Assembly (NCBI GenBank): GCA_022798155.1
Contig: JAAWLY010000005.1
Coordinates: 1-29,109, forward strand
Direction: 5' to 3'
Length of the DNA stretch: 29,109 nucleotides
Origin: Lawsonibacter sp.
GTDB lineage: Bacteria; Bacillota; Clostridia; Oscillospirales; Oscillospiraceae
Shown here: positions 22,229 through 29,109 of the stretch, piece after piece
Layout: each line of letters opens with the position of its first letter
Position numbering within the stretch: position 1 is the first letter of the stretch
Position numbers and translations under genes: made by a program
The notes under the pieces: generated by a model
Told to the model about the DNA's origin: nothing
The model's database searches: none
The model's input: the letters and a program-made list of their open reading frames with translations, nothing else

Positions 22229-24394
22229 ATGAAAAATCTGCGCAAAATCCTGGCACTGGCATTGACCCTGACTCTGTGCGCAAGTCTGGCCTGTCCGGCG
22301 TTTGCCTCAACCTACACGGTAGCCAAGGGCGACAGTCTGTGGAGAATTGCGGAGAAACAGCTGGGCGAAGGCACGCGCTGGGCCGAGATTTATCAGGCCA
22401 ACCGTGACCTCATCCAGGACCCCAACCGTATCCAGGTCGGCCAGGTTCTGACCATCCCAGACGGAGCGGAGTCCGCGCCGGAGCAGACGACTCCTCCCCC
22501 GATGGATTCTGTCTCTGTACCGTCTGAGGAACCCGCAGCGCGTTACAAGCTGGCTGACGCCAGCACCCCTGCCAATGTGGATTTCTCCTGTGTCGTCTCC
22601 CCCAGCGGCGCGGTCGTCTGGCAGGCGGCCAACACAACCTTTGCGTCTCTGGCATCCTCTCTGCCCAGCGGCAGCGAGTACGTGGGCGTTGAGATTCTGC
22701 CCCCCAAAGGCGTGTACATGATGGACGTGGACACCAACAAGGACGGCGTTCCTGACACCCCCGAGGATTTCGCCTACCTCCATCCCGAGGCCGAGTGGCA
22801 GATGTACATCATTGCGGACGAGGTTCCCTCCTGGTTCACCGATGAGATTGCGCAAAAGGTGTTGGACGCCTTTGAGGACTGGAAGGCCTACATCTACGGC
22901 GAGATCCTGGACCTGAATGTGGTGCTCGGCTTTACAGCCCCCAGGACCATTGATGTGACCCGGTATCAGGGCGGCGTCACCGCTGAGATCCAGACCCTGG
23001 TGGACGAGTTCAACGATGTGGACAGCAAGTGGATGGCCTGCTATGCCCGCAACTGCGTGCCCACTTCTACCGCCGCCGTGGTGGGGCAGACCATCGCCGA
23101 CCAGGTATGGGACTACATCTACTACCAGACCTGGTGCCAAAGCGGCGAAGACCTGGCTGGACACTCCCAGGTGGACACCATCGCCTCCTATATTGGCAGC
23201 GCCTATGTGGGCATGAAGGCCAACCAGTGGATGGGCTTCGTGGGCGCCACCGACAGCCCCGATGACTACCCCTTCCAGGCGGCTGCTGACCTGATGAAGC
23301 TGGGCTTTATCTGCTACACCAGCCCCAACGACAGCACCAAGAGCGGTATCTACTCCTTCCAGCAGGTTTGGCAGGCCCAACAGCAGGGCATTGCCAAGGC
23401 TGACATCCAGGGCTGGCTCCACCACTATGCCACCCCCGCCGCCAGCTCCACTGGCTCCGCCTTCGCGGTGATGATCGACCAGAGCGGAAACGCCTATTGG
23501 AAAATGGGCATTGACTACTACTCCCTCCTGGCCGCGGAGTTCGGTCTGGACGAGGGCAATGTACTGTGCGTCAATGTGAACCAGGCCAAGCAGTCGGCCG
23601 GCGGTCCTCCCGCAGGAGGCCCTCCGGGAGCTATGGGCGGCTTCAACGGCGTATCCATGTTTGACCTGACCCAGGATACGGCGGCCATCACCACCCAGGG
23701 CACCGTCCCCGCGTGGTACACGGAAGAGCAGCAGGCTTGGATGGAAGACATCGCCTGGGCGGAGTTTGAGAAGTGGCAGACCGAGCTGTGTACCCTGATC
23801 GACCCCGACGGTCTGGCTGATATCCTGATGGATATGCCCATCGACAAGACCCCGGAGTTTACCGCCGAGATCAAGAGTGCCCTTCAGGAATGGGTCACCC
23901 TCTGGCTGGAGTCGGGCGCCGCCGGCATCATCAACATCGGCACCCAGGTGGAGAGTTTTGACCTGGTCGGCCCCAGCATGTGGGAGCAGTTGGACGGCCT
24001 GGTGCAGAACAACTGGAAGGCCCGCGACCATGAGGGCTGTCCCGGCCCTGCCAGCAGCCCCGTCTATCTGGCTTACGCTAAGGCGGTCTATGGCAAGCTG
24101 ATTGGCTCCTCTACCGAGGATTACTGCGGCAGCGTTATGAACGACTCCTTCTCCGCCGTTGTCGGCAGCCTGATCCCCGCTTTGTATGAGAAGGACGGCA
24201 CCTACAAGTACCAGTCTGCCGTGACCATGTGGTCCGCTGGCTGCTTCCCCGTCTACGACGGTGAGTACTGGTATCTGGTCGGCGGCCCCGACACTCTGGC
24301 AGACGGCACCCCCGGGCTCCAGGTGATCTGGTCCGGCACCACGGACGATATCCTGAACGGCAATTGGAGCAGCTTTGTTCCCTATCACGGATAA
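22229..24394 (+). CDS. Secreted LysM-domain protein of unknown function
   Basis: 721 aa. A Sec signal peptide (hydrophobic core LALALTLTLCASLAC, cleavage likely AFA|S at 26/27) is followed directly by one LysM domain at about 28-77 (YTVAKGDSLWRIAEKQLG through VGQVLTIP), which should bind peptidoglycan. A Pro/Ser/Glu linker (80-110) leads to a large unrecognised region. It seems to hold two related halves: PSWFTDEIAQKVLDAFEDW near residue 195 echoes PAWYTEEQQAWMEDIAWAEFEKW near 495, joined by a Gly/Pro linker (GGPPAGGPPGAMGG). Trp, Tyr and Cys are frequent, hinting at an extracellular binding or catalytic role. Its position after the regulon hydrolase suggests a surface partner, but no catalytic motif was found. 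Confidence 0.8.
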   Translation: MKNLRKILALALTLTLCASLACPAFASTYTVAKGDSLWRIAEKQLGEGTRWAEIYQANRDLIQDPNRIQVGQVLTIPDGAESAPEQTTPPPMDSVSVPSEEPAARYKLADASTPANVDFSCVVSPSGAVVWQAANTTFASLASSLPSGSEYVGVEILPPKGVYMMDVDTNKDGVPDTPEDFAYLHPEAEWQMYIIADEVPSWFTDEIAQKVLDAFEDWKAYIYGEILDLNVVLGFTAPRTIDVTRYQGGVTAEIQTLVDEFNDVDSKWMACYARNCVPTSTAAVVGQTIADQVWDYIYYQTWCQSGEDLAGHSQVDTIASYIGSAYVGMKANQWMGFVGATDSPDDYPFQAAADLMKLGFICYTSPNDSTKSGIYSFQQVWQAQQQGIAKADIQGWLHHYATPAASSTGSAFAVMIDQSGNAYWKMGIDYYSLLAAEFGLDEGNVLCVNVNQAKQSAGGPPAGGPPGAMGGFNGVSMFDLTQDTAAITTQGTVPAWYTEEQQAWMEDIAWAEFEKWQTELCTLIDPDGLADILMDMPIDKTPEFTAEIKSALQEWVTLWLESGAAGIINIGTQVESFDLVGPSMWEQLDGLVQNNWKARDHEGCPGPASSPVYLAYAKAVYGKLIGSSTEDYCGSVMNDSFSAVVGSLIPALYEKDGTYKYQSAVTMWSAGCFPVYDGEYWYLVGGPDTLADGTPGLQVIWSGTTDDILNGNWSSFVPYHG

Positions 24395-24425
24395 AGTAAG
24401 ACCGATATGAAGCGCCCCAAGAGTT

Positions 24426-24528
24426 AAGGAACCTCTGATTTATTCGTGTTTCCCCCGCCTCCGGCGGGGGAAACACCTGAAAATTCAGGGCTTGGAACGG
24501 TGAAACCCGATTAAACCAGAGGTTCCTT
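24426..24528. repeat. Multi-hairpin structured element
   Basis: Outer 12-bp perfect arms (24426-24437 and 24517-24528) enclose a 14-bp perfect GC-rich hairpin (24446-24459 and 24463-24476) and a small one around CTGAAAATTCAG (24477-24488). The layout is a multi-branch fold. The inner hairpin may act as the terminator of the LysM gene; the outer arms suggest a palindromic repeat element. Confidence 0.6.
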
Positions 24529-24553
24529 GAGGCTCGTTTGAAAAATTGAACTG

Positions 24554-24602
24554 GCGAGGGTATTTTGGACAATCTTTTGGAGAAAGTCCAAAATACCCTC
24601 GC
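24554..24602. repeat. Perfect 17-bp inverted repeat
   Basis: Arms 24554-24570 and 24586-24602 match over all 17 bases with a 15-nt loop. No long T-run follows on either strand. It lies next to transposase debris, so it may be the end of a mobile element or a palindromic repeat rather than a terminator. Confidence 0.6.
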
Positions 24603-24686
24603 TGATCTTATGTCTGGTCATAATTATTTTCTACTTGAGGTCCGAGGACCAAACTTTTGCATCCCACCTTACCCGGACATCATAGC

Positions 24687-24797
24687 CTAAAATCGAGCGT
24701 ACTCGCTGCTGTGCAGATCAAGAATGGGCGAGAGATAAAATTTCTCTCCAAACAAACTGAACTCGGTCATATCAGCAGCCCATACCATACTTGTCTA
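24687..24797 (-). pseudogene. IS3-family transposase (OrfB) remnant
   Basis: Minus-strand translation between two stops gives WAADMTEFSLFGEKFYLSP then ILDLHSSEYARF. This matches the start of the IS3/IS150 integrase core, where WxTDxTEF carries the first catalytic Asp and is followed by KLYLSPILDL. Stops on both sides and loss of the rest show a dead fragment of about 35 codons. The surrounding 24603-24832 has no other gene. Confidence 0.75.
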
Positions 24798-24832
24798 ACA
24801 AATGGGGTGCAGTTCATTCCGAGGCGGTTTTC

Positions 24833-25309
24833 TTATGACTTTTTGTAGGTGATCCGATGGAACTGAACACCGTCTCCTTCCTGAACCGGCCCTTCCTCCT
24901 CTATATGCCACTCCGGGCGCTTGTCCAAGTTTGGGAAATGGCAGTCCGCGGGGAACTGGCTATGTACCTTTGTGACATAGGCGGTGTCGCAGCAACGCAA
25001 CAGCGTCTCATATACCGAGGCCCCGCCGATGACAAAGGAATCCTCAGGCGCGGAGGACAGCAAAGCCTCTACATTGGGAAAAACCTCCGCCCCCGCAGGG
25101 GAAAAATCCGGATTCCGGGACAGGATCAGGTTCCGCCGGCCCTTGAGGGGCTTTCCACCGGGGAAGGTGGCCAGGGTCTTACGGCCCAGAATCACGGGAT
25201 GCCCCATGGTAGTTTCCCGAAAATATTTTAAATCTCCTGGAATATAGACAATTTGATCCCCATCGTTGCCGATTCCCCAATTTTCATCCACCAAAACAAT
25301 CGCTTTCAT
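24833..25309 (-). CDS. folA: Dihydrofolate reductase
   Basis: 158 aa, the usual bacterial size. It reduces dihydrofolate to tetrahydrofolate with NADPH. Recognisable are the N-terminal strand with WGIGNDG, the GHPVILGRKTLATFPG segment (cofactor GRKT), the ILSRNPDF strand and VIGGASVYETLL (the GG motif and following helix). AGGAGGT precedes the ATG. It starts 34 bp after thyA, forming the classic thyA-folA pair in which DHFR recycles the dihydrofolate made by thymidylate synthase. Upstream DNA after the stop holds the transposase remnant. Confidence 0.95.
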   Translation of the reverse strand: MKAIVLVDENWGIGNDGDQIVYIPGDLKYFRETTMGHPVILGRKTLATFPGGKPLKGRRNLILSRNPDFSPAGAEVFPNVEALLSSAPEDSFVIGGASVYETLLRCCDTAYVTKVHSQFPADCHFPNLDKRPEWHIEEEGPVQEGDGVQFHRITYKKS

Positions 25310-25343
25310 ATGGAGACCTCCTCATTTTCCAGACAGACCGGCT

Positions 25344-26174
25344 TCACACTGCCACGGGAATTTTACCCTCCAGGGGGTGGGCCTGATATCCCTCCAGCCG
25401 CACGCTGGCAGGGGTGAAGTCGTAGAAATCGGCAACGCGCTTGTCCAGGCTAAACTTGGGCGCGTCGAAGGGCGTCCGGGCAATCAGCTCCTCCACCACA
25501 GGGACATGGCGGTCGTAGATGTGGCAGTCGGCGATAACATGGACCAACTCCCCGGCCTCAAAGCCGGTGACCTGGGCGATCATAGCCAGCAGCACAGCGT
25601 ACTGCATCACATTCCAGCCGTTGGCGGTGAGCATGTCCTGGGAGCGCTGGTTTAAAATGGCGTTCAGGGTGTTTCCCGACACGTTGAAGGTCATGGAGTA
25701 AGCGCAGGGGTAGAGGGCCATCTCGCTTAAATCGTGGTGGTTGTACATGATGGCCAGAATCCGTCGGGAAGCGGGGTCGTGAGTGAGGTCCCACAGGACC
25801 TTGTCCACCTGGTCCATATCCCCCTGGGGGTAGTGGTGCTTCACTCCCAGCTGATAGCCATAGGCCTTGCCGATGGAGCCGGATTCATCCGCCCAGGCGT
25901 CCCACACGTGGCTGTTCAGGTCGTGGATGTTGTTGGACTTCTTCTGCCAGATCCACAGCAGCTCGTCCACCGCCGATTTGATATACTGCTTCCGGACGGT
26001 GAGGATGGGGAACTCCTTCCGCAGGTCGTAGCGGTTCACCACCCCGAAGAGCTTCACCGTGTGGGCGGGGGTCCCGTCCTCCCACCGGGGGCGGACCTCG
26101 CGGTCGGTGTCCCACACCCCCTTTGTCAGAATGTCTTTGCAGTTTTGAATGAATACCTGGTCGGCGTAGCTCAT
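25344..26174 (-). CDS. thyA: Thymidylate synthase (B. subtilis ThyA / phage type)
   Basis: 276 aa. It methylates dUMP to dTMP with methylene-tetrahydrofolate. The catalytic Cys is in ALYPCAYSMTFNV, where the His that normally follows (PCH) is Ala; the later text NQRSQDMLTANGWNVMQYA replaces the common RSxDxxLGxPFN. Both features fit the divergent ThyA group known from B. subtilis and phages rather than the E. coli type. The nucleotide-binding segment VIADCHIYDRHV and C-terminal PLEGKIPVAV are present. GAGGAA precedes the ATG. Two direct 10-bp GTAATATTA(T/C) copies lie upstream. Confidence 0.96.
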   Translation of the reverse strand: MSYADQVFIQNCKDILTKGVWDTDREVRPRWEDGTPAHTVKLFGVVNRYDLRKEFPILTVRKQYIKSAVDELLWIWQKKSNNIHDLNSHVWDAWADESGSIGKAYGYQLGVKHHYPQGDMDQVDKVLWDLTHDPASRRILAIMYNHHDLSEMALYPCAYSMTFNVSGNTLNAILNQRSQDMLTANGWNVMQYAVLLAMIAQVTGFEAGELVHVIADCHIYDRHVPVVEELIARTPFDAPKFSLDKRVADFYDFTPASVRLEGYQAHPLEGKIPVAV

Positions 26175-26195
26175 GTCCGGTTCCTCTTCATTTCT

Positions 26196-26215
26196 GTAAT
26201 ATTATGTAATATTAC
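26196..26215. repeat. Two tandem 10-bp copies upstream of thyA
   Basis: GTAATATTAT directly followed by GTAATATTAC. Spaced by one helical turn and next to the likely thyA promoter, they could be a binding site or simply AT-rich promoter DNA. Confidence 0.4.
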
Positions 26216-26218
26216 CAT

Positions 26219-26256
26219 AAAAAAGAGCGGAGCGCAAGACGCGCCCGCTCTTTTTT
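26219..26256 (-). terminator. Terminator between spoIIID and thyA
   Basis: A 12-bp stem (26219-26230 and 26245-26256) with A- and T-runs at its ends, so it works on both strands. It ends the spoIIID transcript and its T-run touches the stop codon. Confidence 0.85.
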
Positions 26257-26492
26257 CAAGCTCCTTTGTATTTCTTCCGCGTGGCGATGCCGCCCCGGAT
26301 ATGCCGCTCGGCCTTGTTCTGTTCCAGGACCTCTTTCACCTGGAGGTAGAGGGTTCGGTTGAAGGTGGGCAGACGCTCGGACAGGTCTTTATGTACGCTG
26401 GACTTGGAAATTCCAAACTTTTGTGCCGCGGCCCGGACGGTCGCCCGGTTCTCTAGGATGTAGAGCGCCAGACGCTCGGCCCGTTCCTCCAT
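26256..26492 (-). CDS. spoIIID: Sporulation transcription factor SpoIIID
   Basis: 78 aa. A small helix-turn-helix protein acting in the mother cell under sigma-E. The text MEERAERLALYILENRATVR, FGISKSSVHKDLSERLP, and the C-terminal RHIRGGIATRKKYK match SpoIIID closely, including the basic tail that contacts DNA. The ATG at 26492 was chosen because AAAGGAA lies directly upstream; a TTG four codons earlier is within that site. Its presence supports a spore-forming Firmicute. A possible sigma-E promoter is upstream. Confidence 0.95.
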   Translation of the reverse strand: MEERAERLALYILENRATVRAAAQKFGISKSSVHKDLSERLPTFNRTLYLQVKEVLEQNKAERHIRGGIATRKKYKGA

Positions 26493-26534
26493 GTTTCCTT
26501 TCAAAGCACAACACTCCCCGACTTTTGCTATCTC

Positions 26535-26562
26535 ATCCTATGCAATTTTTCTGGGGAGTATG
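26535..26562 (-). promoter_or_regulatory. Possible sigma-E promoter of spoIIID
   Basis: Minus-strand CATACT (26557-26562), 14-bp gap, CATAGGAT (26535-26542), compared with the sigma-E pattern ATA near -35 and CATACAnT near -10. The match is partial; support comes from the known sigma-E control of spoIIID in B. subtilis. Confidence 0.35.
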
Positions 26563-26611
26563 AGCCTTTTTCCCTGGTCTGGAATAACCTGGAAAGAGGG
26601 AGGGGAGAAAT

Positions 26612-27682
26612 ATGGGAGATATTTTTGACTACATATCCTGGCGGGGGGATCTGAACTGGGCGCAGAGCCCCTTCTGCCCGGTGGACGCGCTGGCACTGTC
26701 CGCCCTGGCCTACATCCACCTGGACGGCCTGGTCCCCGCTGGGCTGGAGGACCCGGTTCCGCTGAGGCGGGCGGCGGAACAATATTTATCGCTGCCCGCC
26801 GGCCGGCGGGCACGCTGCCGGTGCGAGAGGGACCTGCTGCTGCTCCAGGCGCTGGCAGATTCTCCCCGGTTTGCCAGGGCGGAGCTGTGCGGCCATGCTG
26901 ACCGCTTTGTCCCCAGCGAGGAGACCCAGTTTGCCGCCCTGACCGTTTTGCCTGGGGACGGCTCCGCCTATCTGGCCTTTCGGGGTACCGACGGCACCCT
27001 GGTGGGCTGGAAGGAGGATTTTAACCTGAGCTTCATGGACCTGGTCCCCGCCCAGATGGAGGCGGCGACGTATGTGGAGGCCCTCGGCAGCTCGTTTTCC
27101 GGCCCTCTAAGGCTGGGAGGCCACTCCAAAGGGGGCAACCTGGCGGTGGCGGGGGCGGCCCTGTGCTCCGTTAAGACGCGGGACAGAATTCAGGCGGCAT
27201 ACTCCTTTGACGGCCCCGGCTTGAATTCCTATCTGCTGGCCCGGTCTGGGTATCAGGAGCTGCGCACCCGCATCCGCAGCTTTGTCCCCAAGTCCTCGGT
27301 GGTGGGGCTGCTCCTCACCCACGAGGAGCCCCATACCGTGGTGGACAGCGACCAAGAGGGGCTGTTCCAGCACGACCTTTACTCCTGGCAGGTGCTGGGG
27401 GGCGACTTTGTCCGGCTGGAGGAGGTGGACGCCGGCAGCCGCCTTGTTGACCGCACCCTGAAAAACTGGCTGGCCGGACTGACAAACGCCCAGCGGGAGA
27501 CAGTGGCCGACACTTTGTACCAGTTGTTGTCTTCCGGGGACGCAAAAACCGTCAAGGAGGCCCTGGAACCCAAAAATCTGGTCTCCGCCCTCCGGGCCTC
27601 TCTGGACGCCGACCCCAAGGACCTGCTCACCGTGGCTTCCTCCTTGGGCCAGCTGGCCGGAGCGGCCCTGCGTGCGCTGTAA
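26612..27682 (+). CDS. DUF2974 / Mbeg1-like alpha/beta-hydrolase
   Basis: 356 aa. The N-terminal text MGDIFDYISWRGDL and SPFCPVDALALSALAYI, the FRGTDGTLVGWKEDFNLSF loop and GHSKGGNLAV nucleophile elbow match the DUF2974 (Mbeg1-like) family, a lipase-fold group common in Firmicutes. The Ser of GHSKGG is the expected nucleophile. No signal peptide is apparent. AGGGAGGGGAG precedes the ATG. It is transcribed alone, divergent from spoIIID, and followed by a terminator. The biological role of the family is unknown; a lipid or ester substrate is likely. Confidence 0.88.
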   Translation: MGDIFDYISWRGDLNWAQSPFCPVDALALSALAYIHLDGLVPAGLEDPVPLRRAAEQYLSLPAGRRARCRCERDLLLLQALADSPRFARAELCGHADRFVPSEETQFAALTVLPGDGSAYLAFRGTDGTLVGWKEDFNLSFMDLVPAQMEAATYVEALGSSFSGPLRLGGHSKGGNLAVAGAALCSVKTRDRIQAAYSFDGPGLNSYLLARSGYQELRTRIRSFVPKSSVVGLLLTHEEPHTVVDSDQEGLFQHDLYSWQVLGGDFVRLEEVDAGSRLVDRTLKNWLAGLTNAQRETVADTLYQLLSSGDAKTVKEALEPKNLVSALRASLDADPKDLLTVASSLGQLAGAALRAL

Positions 27683-27687
27683 CATGG

Positions 27688-27717
27688 AAAGGCCCCCTGC
27701 TTTGCAGGAGGCCTTTT
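27688..27717 (+). terminator. Terminator of the DUF2974 gene
   Basis: Stem of GGCC...CTGC with GCAG...GGCC, one mismatch, loop TTT, then TTTTT. It lies 5 bp after the stop codon. Confidence 0.85.
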
Positions 27718-27774
27718 TGATTGAGTTTGACAAAATATCGCGCGCTGGGCATGTTGACATATTTCAAACAAGCC

Positions 27775-27937
27775 CTAGTGATGTATCCGGCCAGAAAGCG
27801 AACCAGAGGCCGGAGCAGAATTTCCGCAGGGCAAGGCGGCGGACGCAGACGGGCTGTCGCCCGTCAAGGACAACAACGATGTCATGCGGAAATTTCGCCC
27901 GGGATATGATTTGATTCCTGGCCGGATGGACCACTAG
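27775..27937. repeat. 163-bp palindromic element (MITE-like)
   Basis: Ends are imperfect inverted repeats of about 20 bp (CTAGTGATGTATCCGGCCAG at 27775-27794 against the reverse complement of 27918-27937). Inner arms (27819-27828 and 27885-27894) and a central hairpin GACGGGC/GCCCGTC (27848-27854, 27859-27865) nest inside, so the element folds into one long hairpin. It has no coding sequence. It fills most of the gap between the DUF2974 gene and the gntR promoter. Confidence 0.65.
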
Positions 27938-27994
27938 ACAAAACGCGGACCGTTTCACAGCGGAGGCGGCCCGAAAATTTTTTTACATTCCCTA

Positions 27995-28022
27995 TTGACA
28001 AATGGAGAAAAGACGTTATACT
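27995..28022 (+). promoter_or_regulatory. Promoter of the gntR-ABC operon
   Basis: TTGACA (27995-28000), 16-bp spacer, TATACT (28017-28022); start near 28029. The leader of about 105 nt contains the palindrome at 28031-28044 and no other recognised element. Confidence 0.8.
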
Positions 28023-28030
28023 GTGCATAT

Positions 28031-28044
28031 GGTATATATACACT
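28031..28044. promoter_or_regulatory. Putative GntR (YtrA-type) operator
   Basis: GGTATATATACACT contains a perfect 10-bp palindrome GTATATATAC (28032-28041) with near-symmetric flanks. It lies at the predicted start site, as expected for autorepression by the downstream YtrA-type regulator. Confidence 0.5.
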
Positions 28045-28133
28045 AAATTCAACATGACAGTGACGGGGCACCGGCGCGAGACCAGCGCGCGGCTTGCAGT
28101 CAGTCCCCTCTCCGCTGTTGAAAGGCAGGCCAA

Positions 28134-28514
28134 ATGGATATTATATTAAGTAACGCCAGCGGAAAGCCCATCTATGAGCAGATCACCGACCAGGTGAAGG
28201 AGCAAATCATGGCCGGGACCCTGTCGGCGGGGGACGCCCTGCCCTCCATGCGGCTGCTAGCCAAGGAACTGCGTATTTCCGTGATTACCACCAAGCGGGC
28301 CTACGAGGAGCTGGAGCGGGACGGCTTTTTAGAGAACGTCCCAGGCAAGGGCTGCTTTGTGGCTCCCCAGAACCGGGAGCTGCTGCGGGAGGCCCAGCTA
28401 AGAAAGGTTGAAGAGAAGCTCTCCCAGGCGGTGGAGGAGGCCCGAAAGGGAGCCTTCCCCCTGGAGGAGCTCCACGAAATGCTTGACATCCTGTATAAAG
28501 GAGAAGAATTATGA
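28134..28514 (+). CDS. GntR-family regulator, YtrA subfamily
   Basis: 126 aa, the short length of YtrA-type GntR proteins that have a winged helix and only a small dimerisation tail. The text PIYEQITDQVKEQIMAGTLSAGDALPSMRLLAKELRIS and TTKRAYEELERDGFLENVPGKGCFV is diagnostic. AAAGG precedes the ATG weakly. It overlaps the ABC ATPase gene as ATGA, so it very likely represses its own ABC-transporter operon, which in related species responds to cell-wall antibiotics or peptides. Confidence 0.95.
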   Translation: MDIILSNASGKPIYEQITDQVKEQIMAGTLSAGDALPSMRLLAKELRISVITTKRAYEELERDGFLENVPGKGCFVAPQNRELLREAQLRKVEEKLSQAVEEARKGAFPLEELHEMLDILYKGEEL

Positions 28515-29109
28515 CAAATTGCGTTGAAATTAAAGGGCTTTGCAAGTCCTACGGAGATTTTTCCTTAAAGAATATCGATCTGACCCTCCCGGGCGGCTCC
28601 ATTCTGGGGCTGATTGGCGAGAACGGCGCGGGTAAGACCACCACCATCAAGTGCATCCTGAACCTGATCCACCGGGACGCGGGTGAGATCACCCTGCTGG
28701 GCTATGACAACATCCGGGAGGAGCGGCTGGCCAAGCAGGACATCGGGCTGGTGCTGGACGAGTGCTTCTTCCCCGACGCCCTCCGCCCCCTGGACGTGGG
28801 AAAAACCCTGGCCCCCGCCTACAGAGAGTGGGACCAGAAGCTGTTTCGGGACTACCTGGGCAAATTCGGTCTGCCGGAAAAGAAACTCATTAAGGAGTTC
28901 TCCCGGGGCATGAAGATGAAGCTGTCCCTGTCTGCCGCCCTGGCCCACCGCCCCAAGCTGCTCATCCTGGACGAGGCCACCGCCGGCCTGGACCCGGTGG
29001 TCCGGGACGAGATTTTAGACGAGTTCCTGGGCCTCATCCAGGACGAGGACCACGCCATCCTCATGTCCAGCCACATCACCTCCGACCTGGAGAAGGTGGC
29101 CGACTACAT
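28511..29109 (+). CDS. ABC transporter ATP-binding protein (partial, cut by window end)
   Basis: About 199 codons are visible, open to the last base. Walker A GENGAGKTT is near residues 36-44, the signature is FSRGMKMKL, Walker B LLILDEATAGLDP and the switch His in MSSHITSDLEK. This is a single-domain ATPase of the drug/bacteriocin-exporter type that usually follows YtrA-type regulators, with a membrane protein gene next (outside the window). The ATG at 28511 overlaps the GntR stop and has AAGGAG upstream. Confidence 0.93.
   Translation, partial: MTNCVEIKGLCKSYGDFSLKNIDLTLPGGSILGLIGENGAGKTTTIKCILNLIHRDAGEITLLGYDNIREERLAKQDIGLVLDECFFPDALRPLDVGKTLAPAYREWDQKLFRDYLGKFGLPEKKLIKEFSRGMKMKLSLSAALAHRPKLLILDEATAGLDPVVRDEILDEFLGLIQDEDHAILMSSHITSDLEKVADY

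Noticed and set aside
22307..24388. 693-residue open frame on the minus strand opposite the LysM gene
   Set aside because: Shadow frame with Val/Gly/His-rich low-information translation; the plus strand has a signal peptide, LysM domain and ribosome-binding site.

Overview
The window looks like a chromosomal segment of a high-GC, spore-forming gut Clostridium, most plausibly an Oscillospiraceae (Flavonifractor / Pseudoflavonifractor / Lawsonibacter type). The evidence is a SpoIIID gene, strong AGGAGG ribosome-binding sites, a B. subtilis-type ThyA, and paired MarR-type and heterodimeric ABC exporter genes. The genus is an inference from style and gene content, not a database result.

Layout. 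(1) 1-550: tRNA-Ala(GGC), a strong terminator and gene debris. (2) 552-7404, minus strand: a MarR-family regulator, a small membrane protein, and a complete oligopeptide/nickel-type ABC importer operon (binding lipoprotein, two permeases, two ATPases). (3) 7620-11768, minus strand: a four-gene catabolic operon with two paralogous PhlG/phloretin-hydrolase-family C-C bond hydrolases, a GPH-type symporter, and a short-chain dehydrogenase-like protein that lacks the usual catalytic Tyr and Lys. (4) 11912-12820, plus strand: a divergent LysR-type regulator (LTTR). (5) 12968-16527: a heterodimeric ABC exporter with one degenerate ATPase site. (6) 16728-19310: a compact nitrogenase-like operon made of a His-rich half-size component-1-like protein, a NifD-like protein and a NifH-like iron protein. 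(7) 19474-24394: a MATE transporter, an alpha/beta hydrolase and a large secreted LysM protein. (8) 24400-24830: hairpin-rich DNA and an IS3-family transposase remnant. (9) 24833-26492, minus strand: folA, thyA, spoIIID. (10) 26612 to the end: a DUF2974/Mbeg1-like hydrolase, a palindromic repeat element, and a GntR(YtrA)-ABC operon cut by the window edge.

How the parts connect. The same palindrome, TTTCC-N5-GGAAA, occurs in three intergenic regions: between the LTTR gene and the hydrolase operon, upstream of the peptide importer, and upstream of the MATE gene. At each it is centred about 63-64 bp upstream of the predicted start of a sigma-A-type promoter, the usual position of an LTTR recognition site. 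Between the importer and MATE sites all 15 bases are identical. The site beside the LTTR gene also overlaps that gene's own start site, which suggests autorepression. I infer one regulon linking uptake (importer, symporter), C-C bond hydrolysis (two PhlG-like enzymes), and export or further hydrolysis (MATE, alpha/beta hydrolase). This would suit catabolism of a plant acyl-phenol or flavonoid breakdown product. The nitrogenase-like operon sits inside the locus but has no such site, so its link to the regulon is positional only. Histidine-rich tails on three unrelated proteins (MarR regulator, importer permease DppC, half-size nitrogenase-like subunit) hint at a metal, perhaps nickel, theme.
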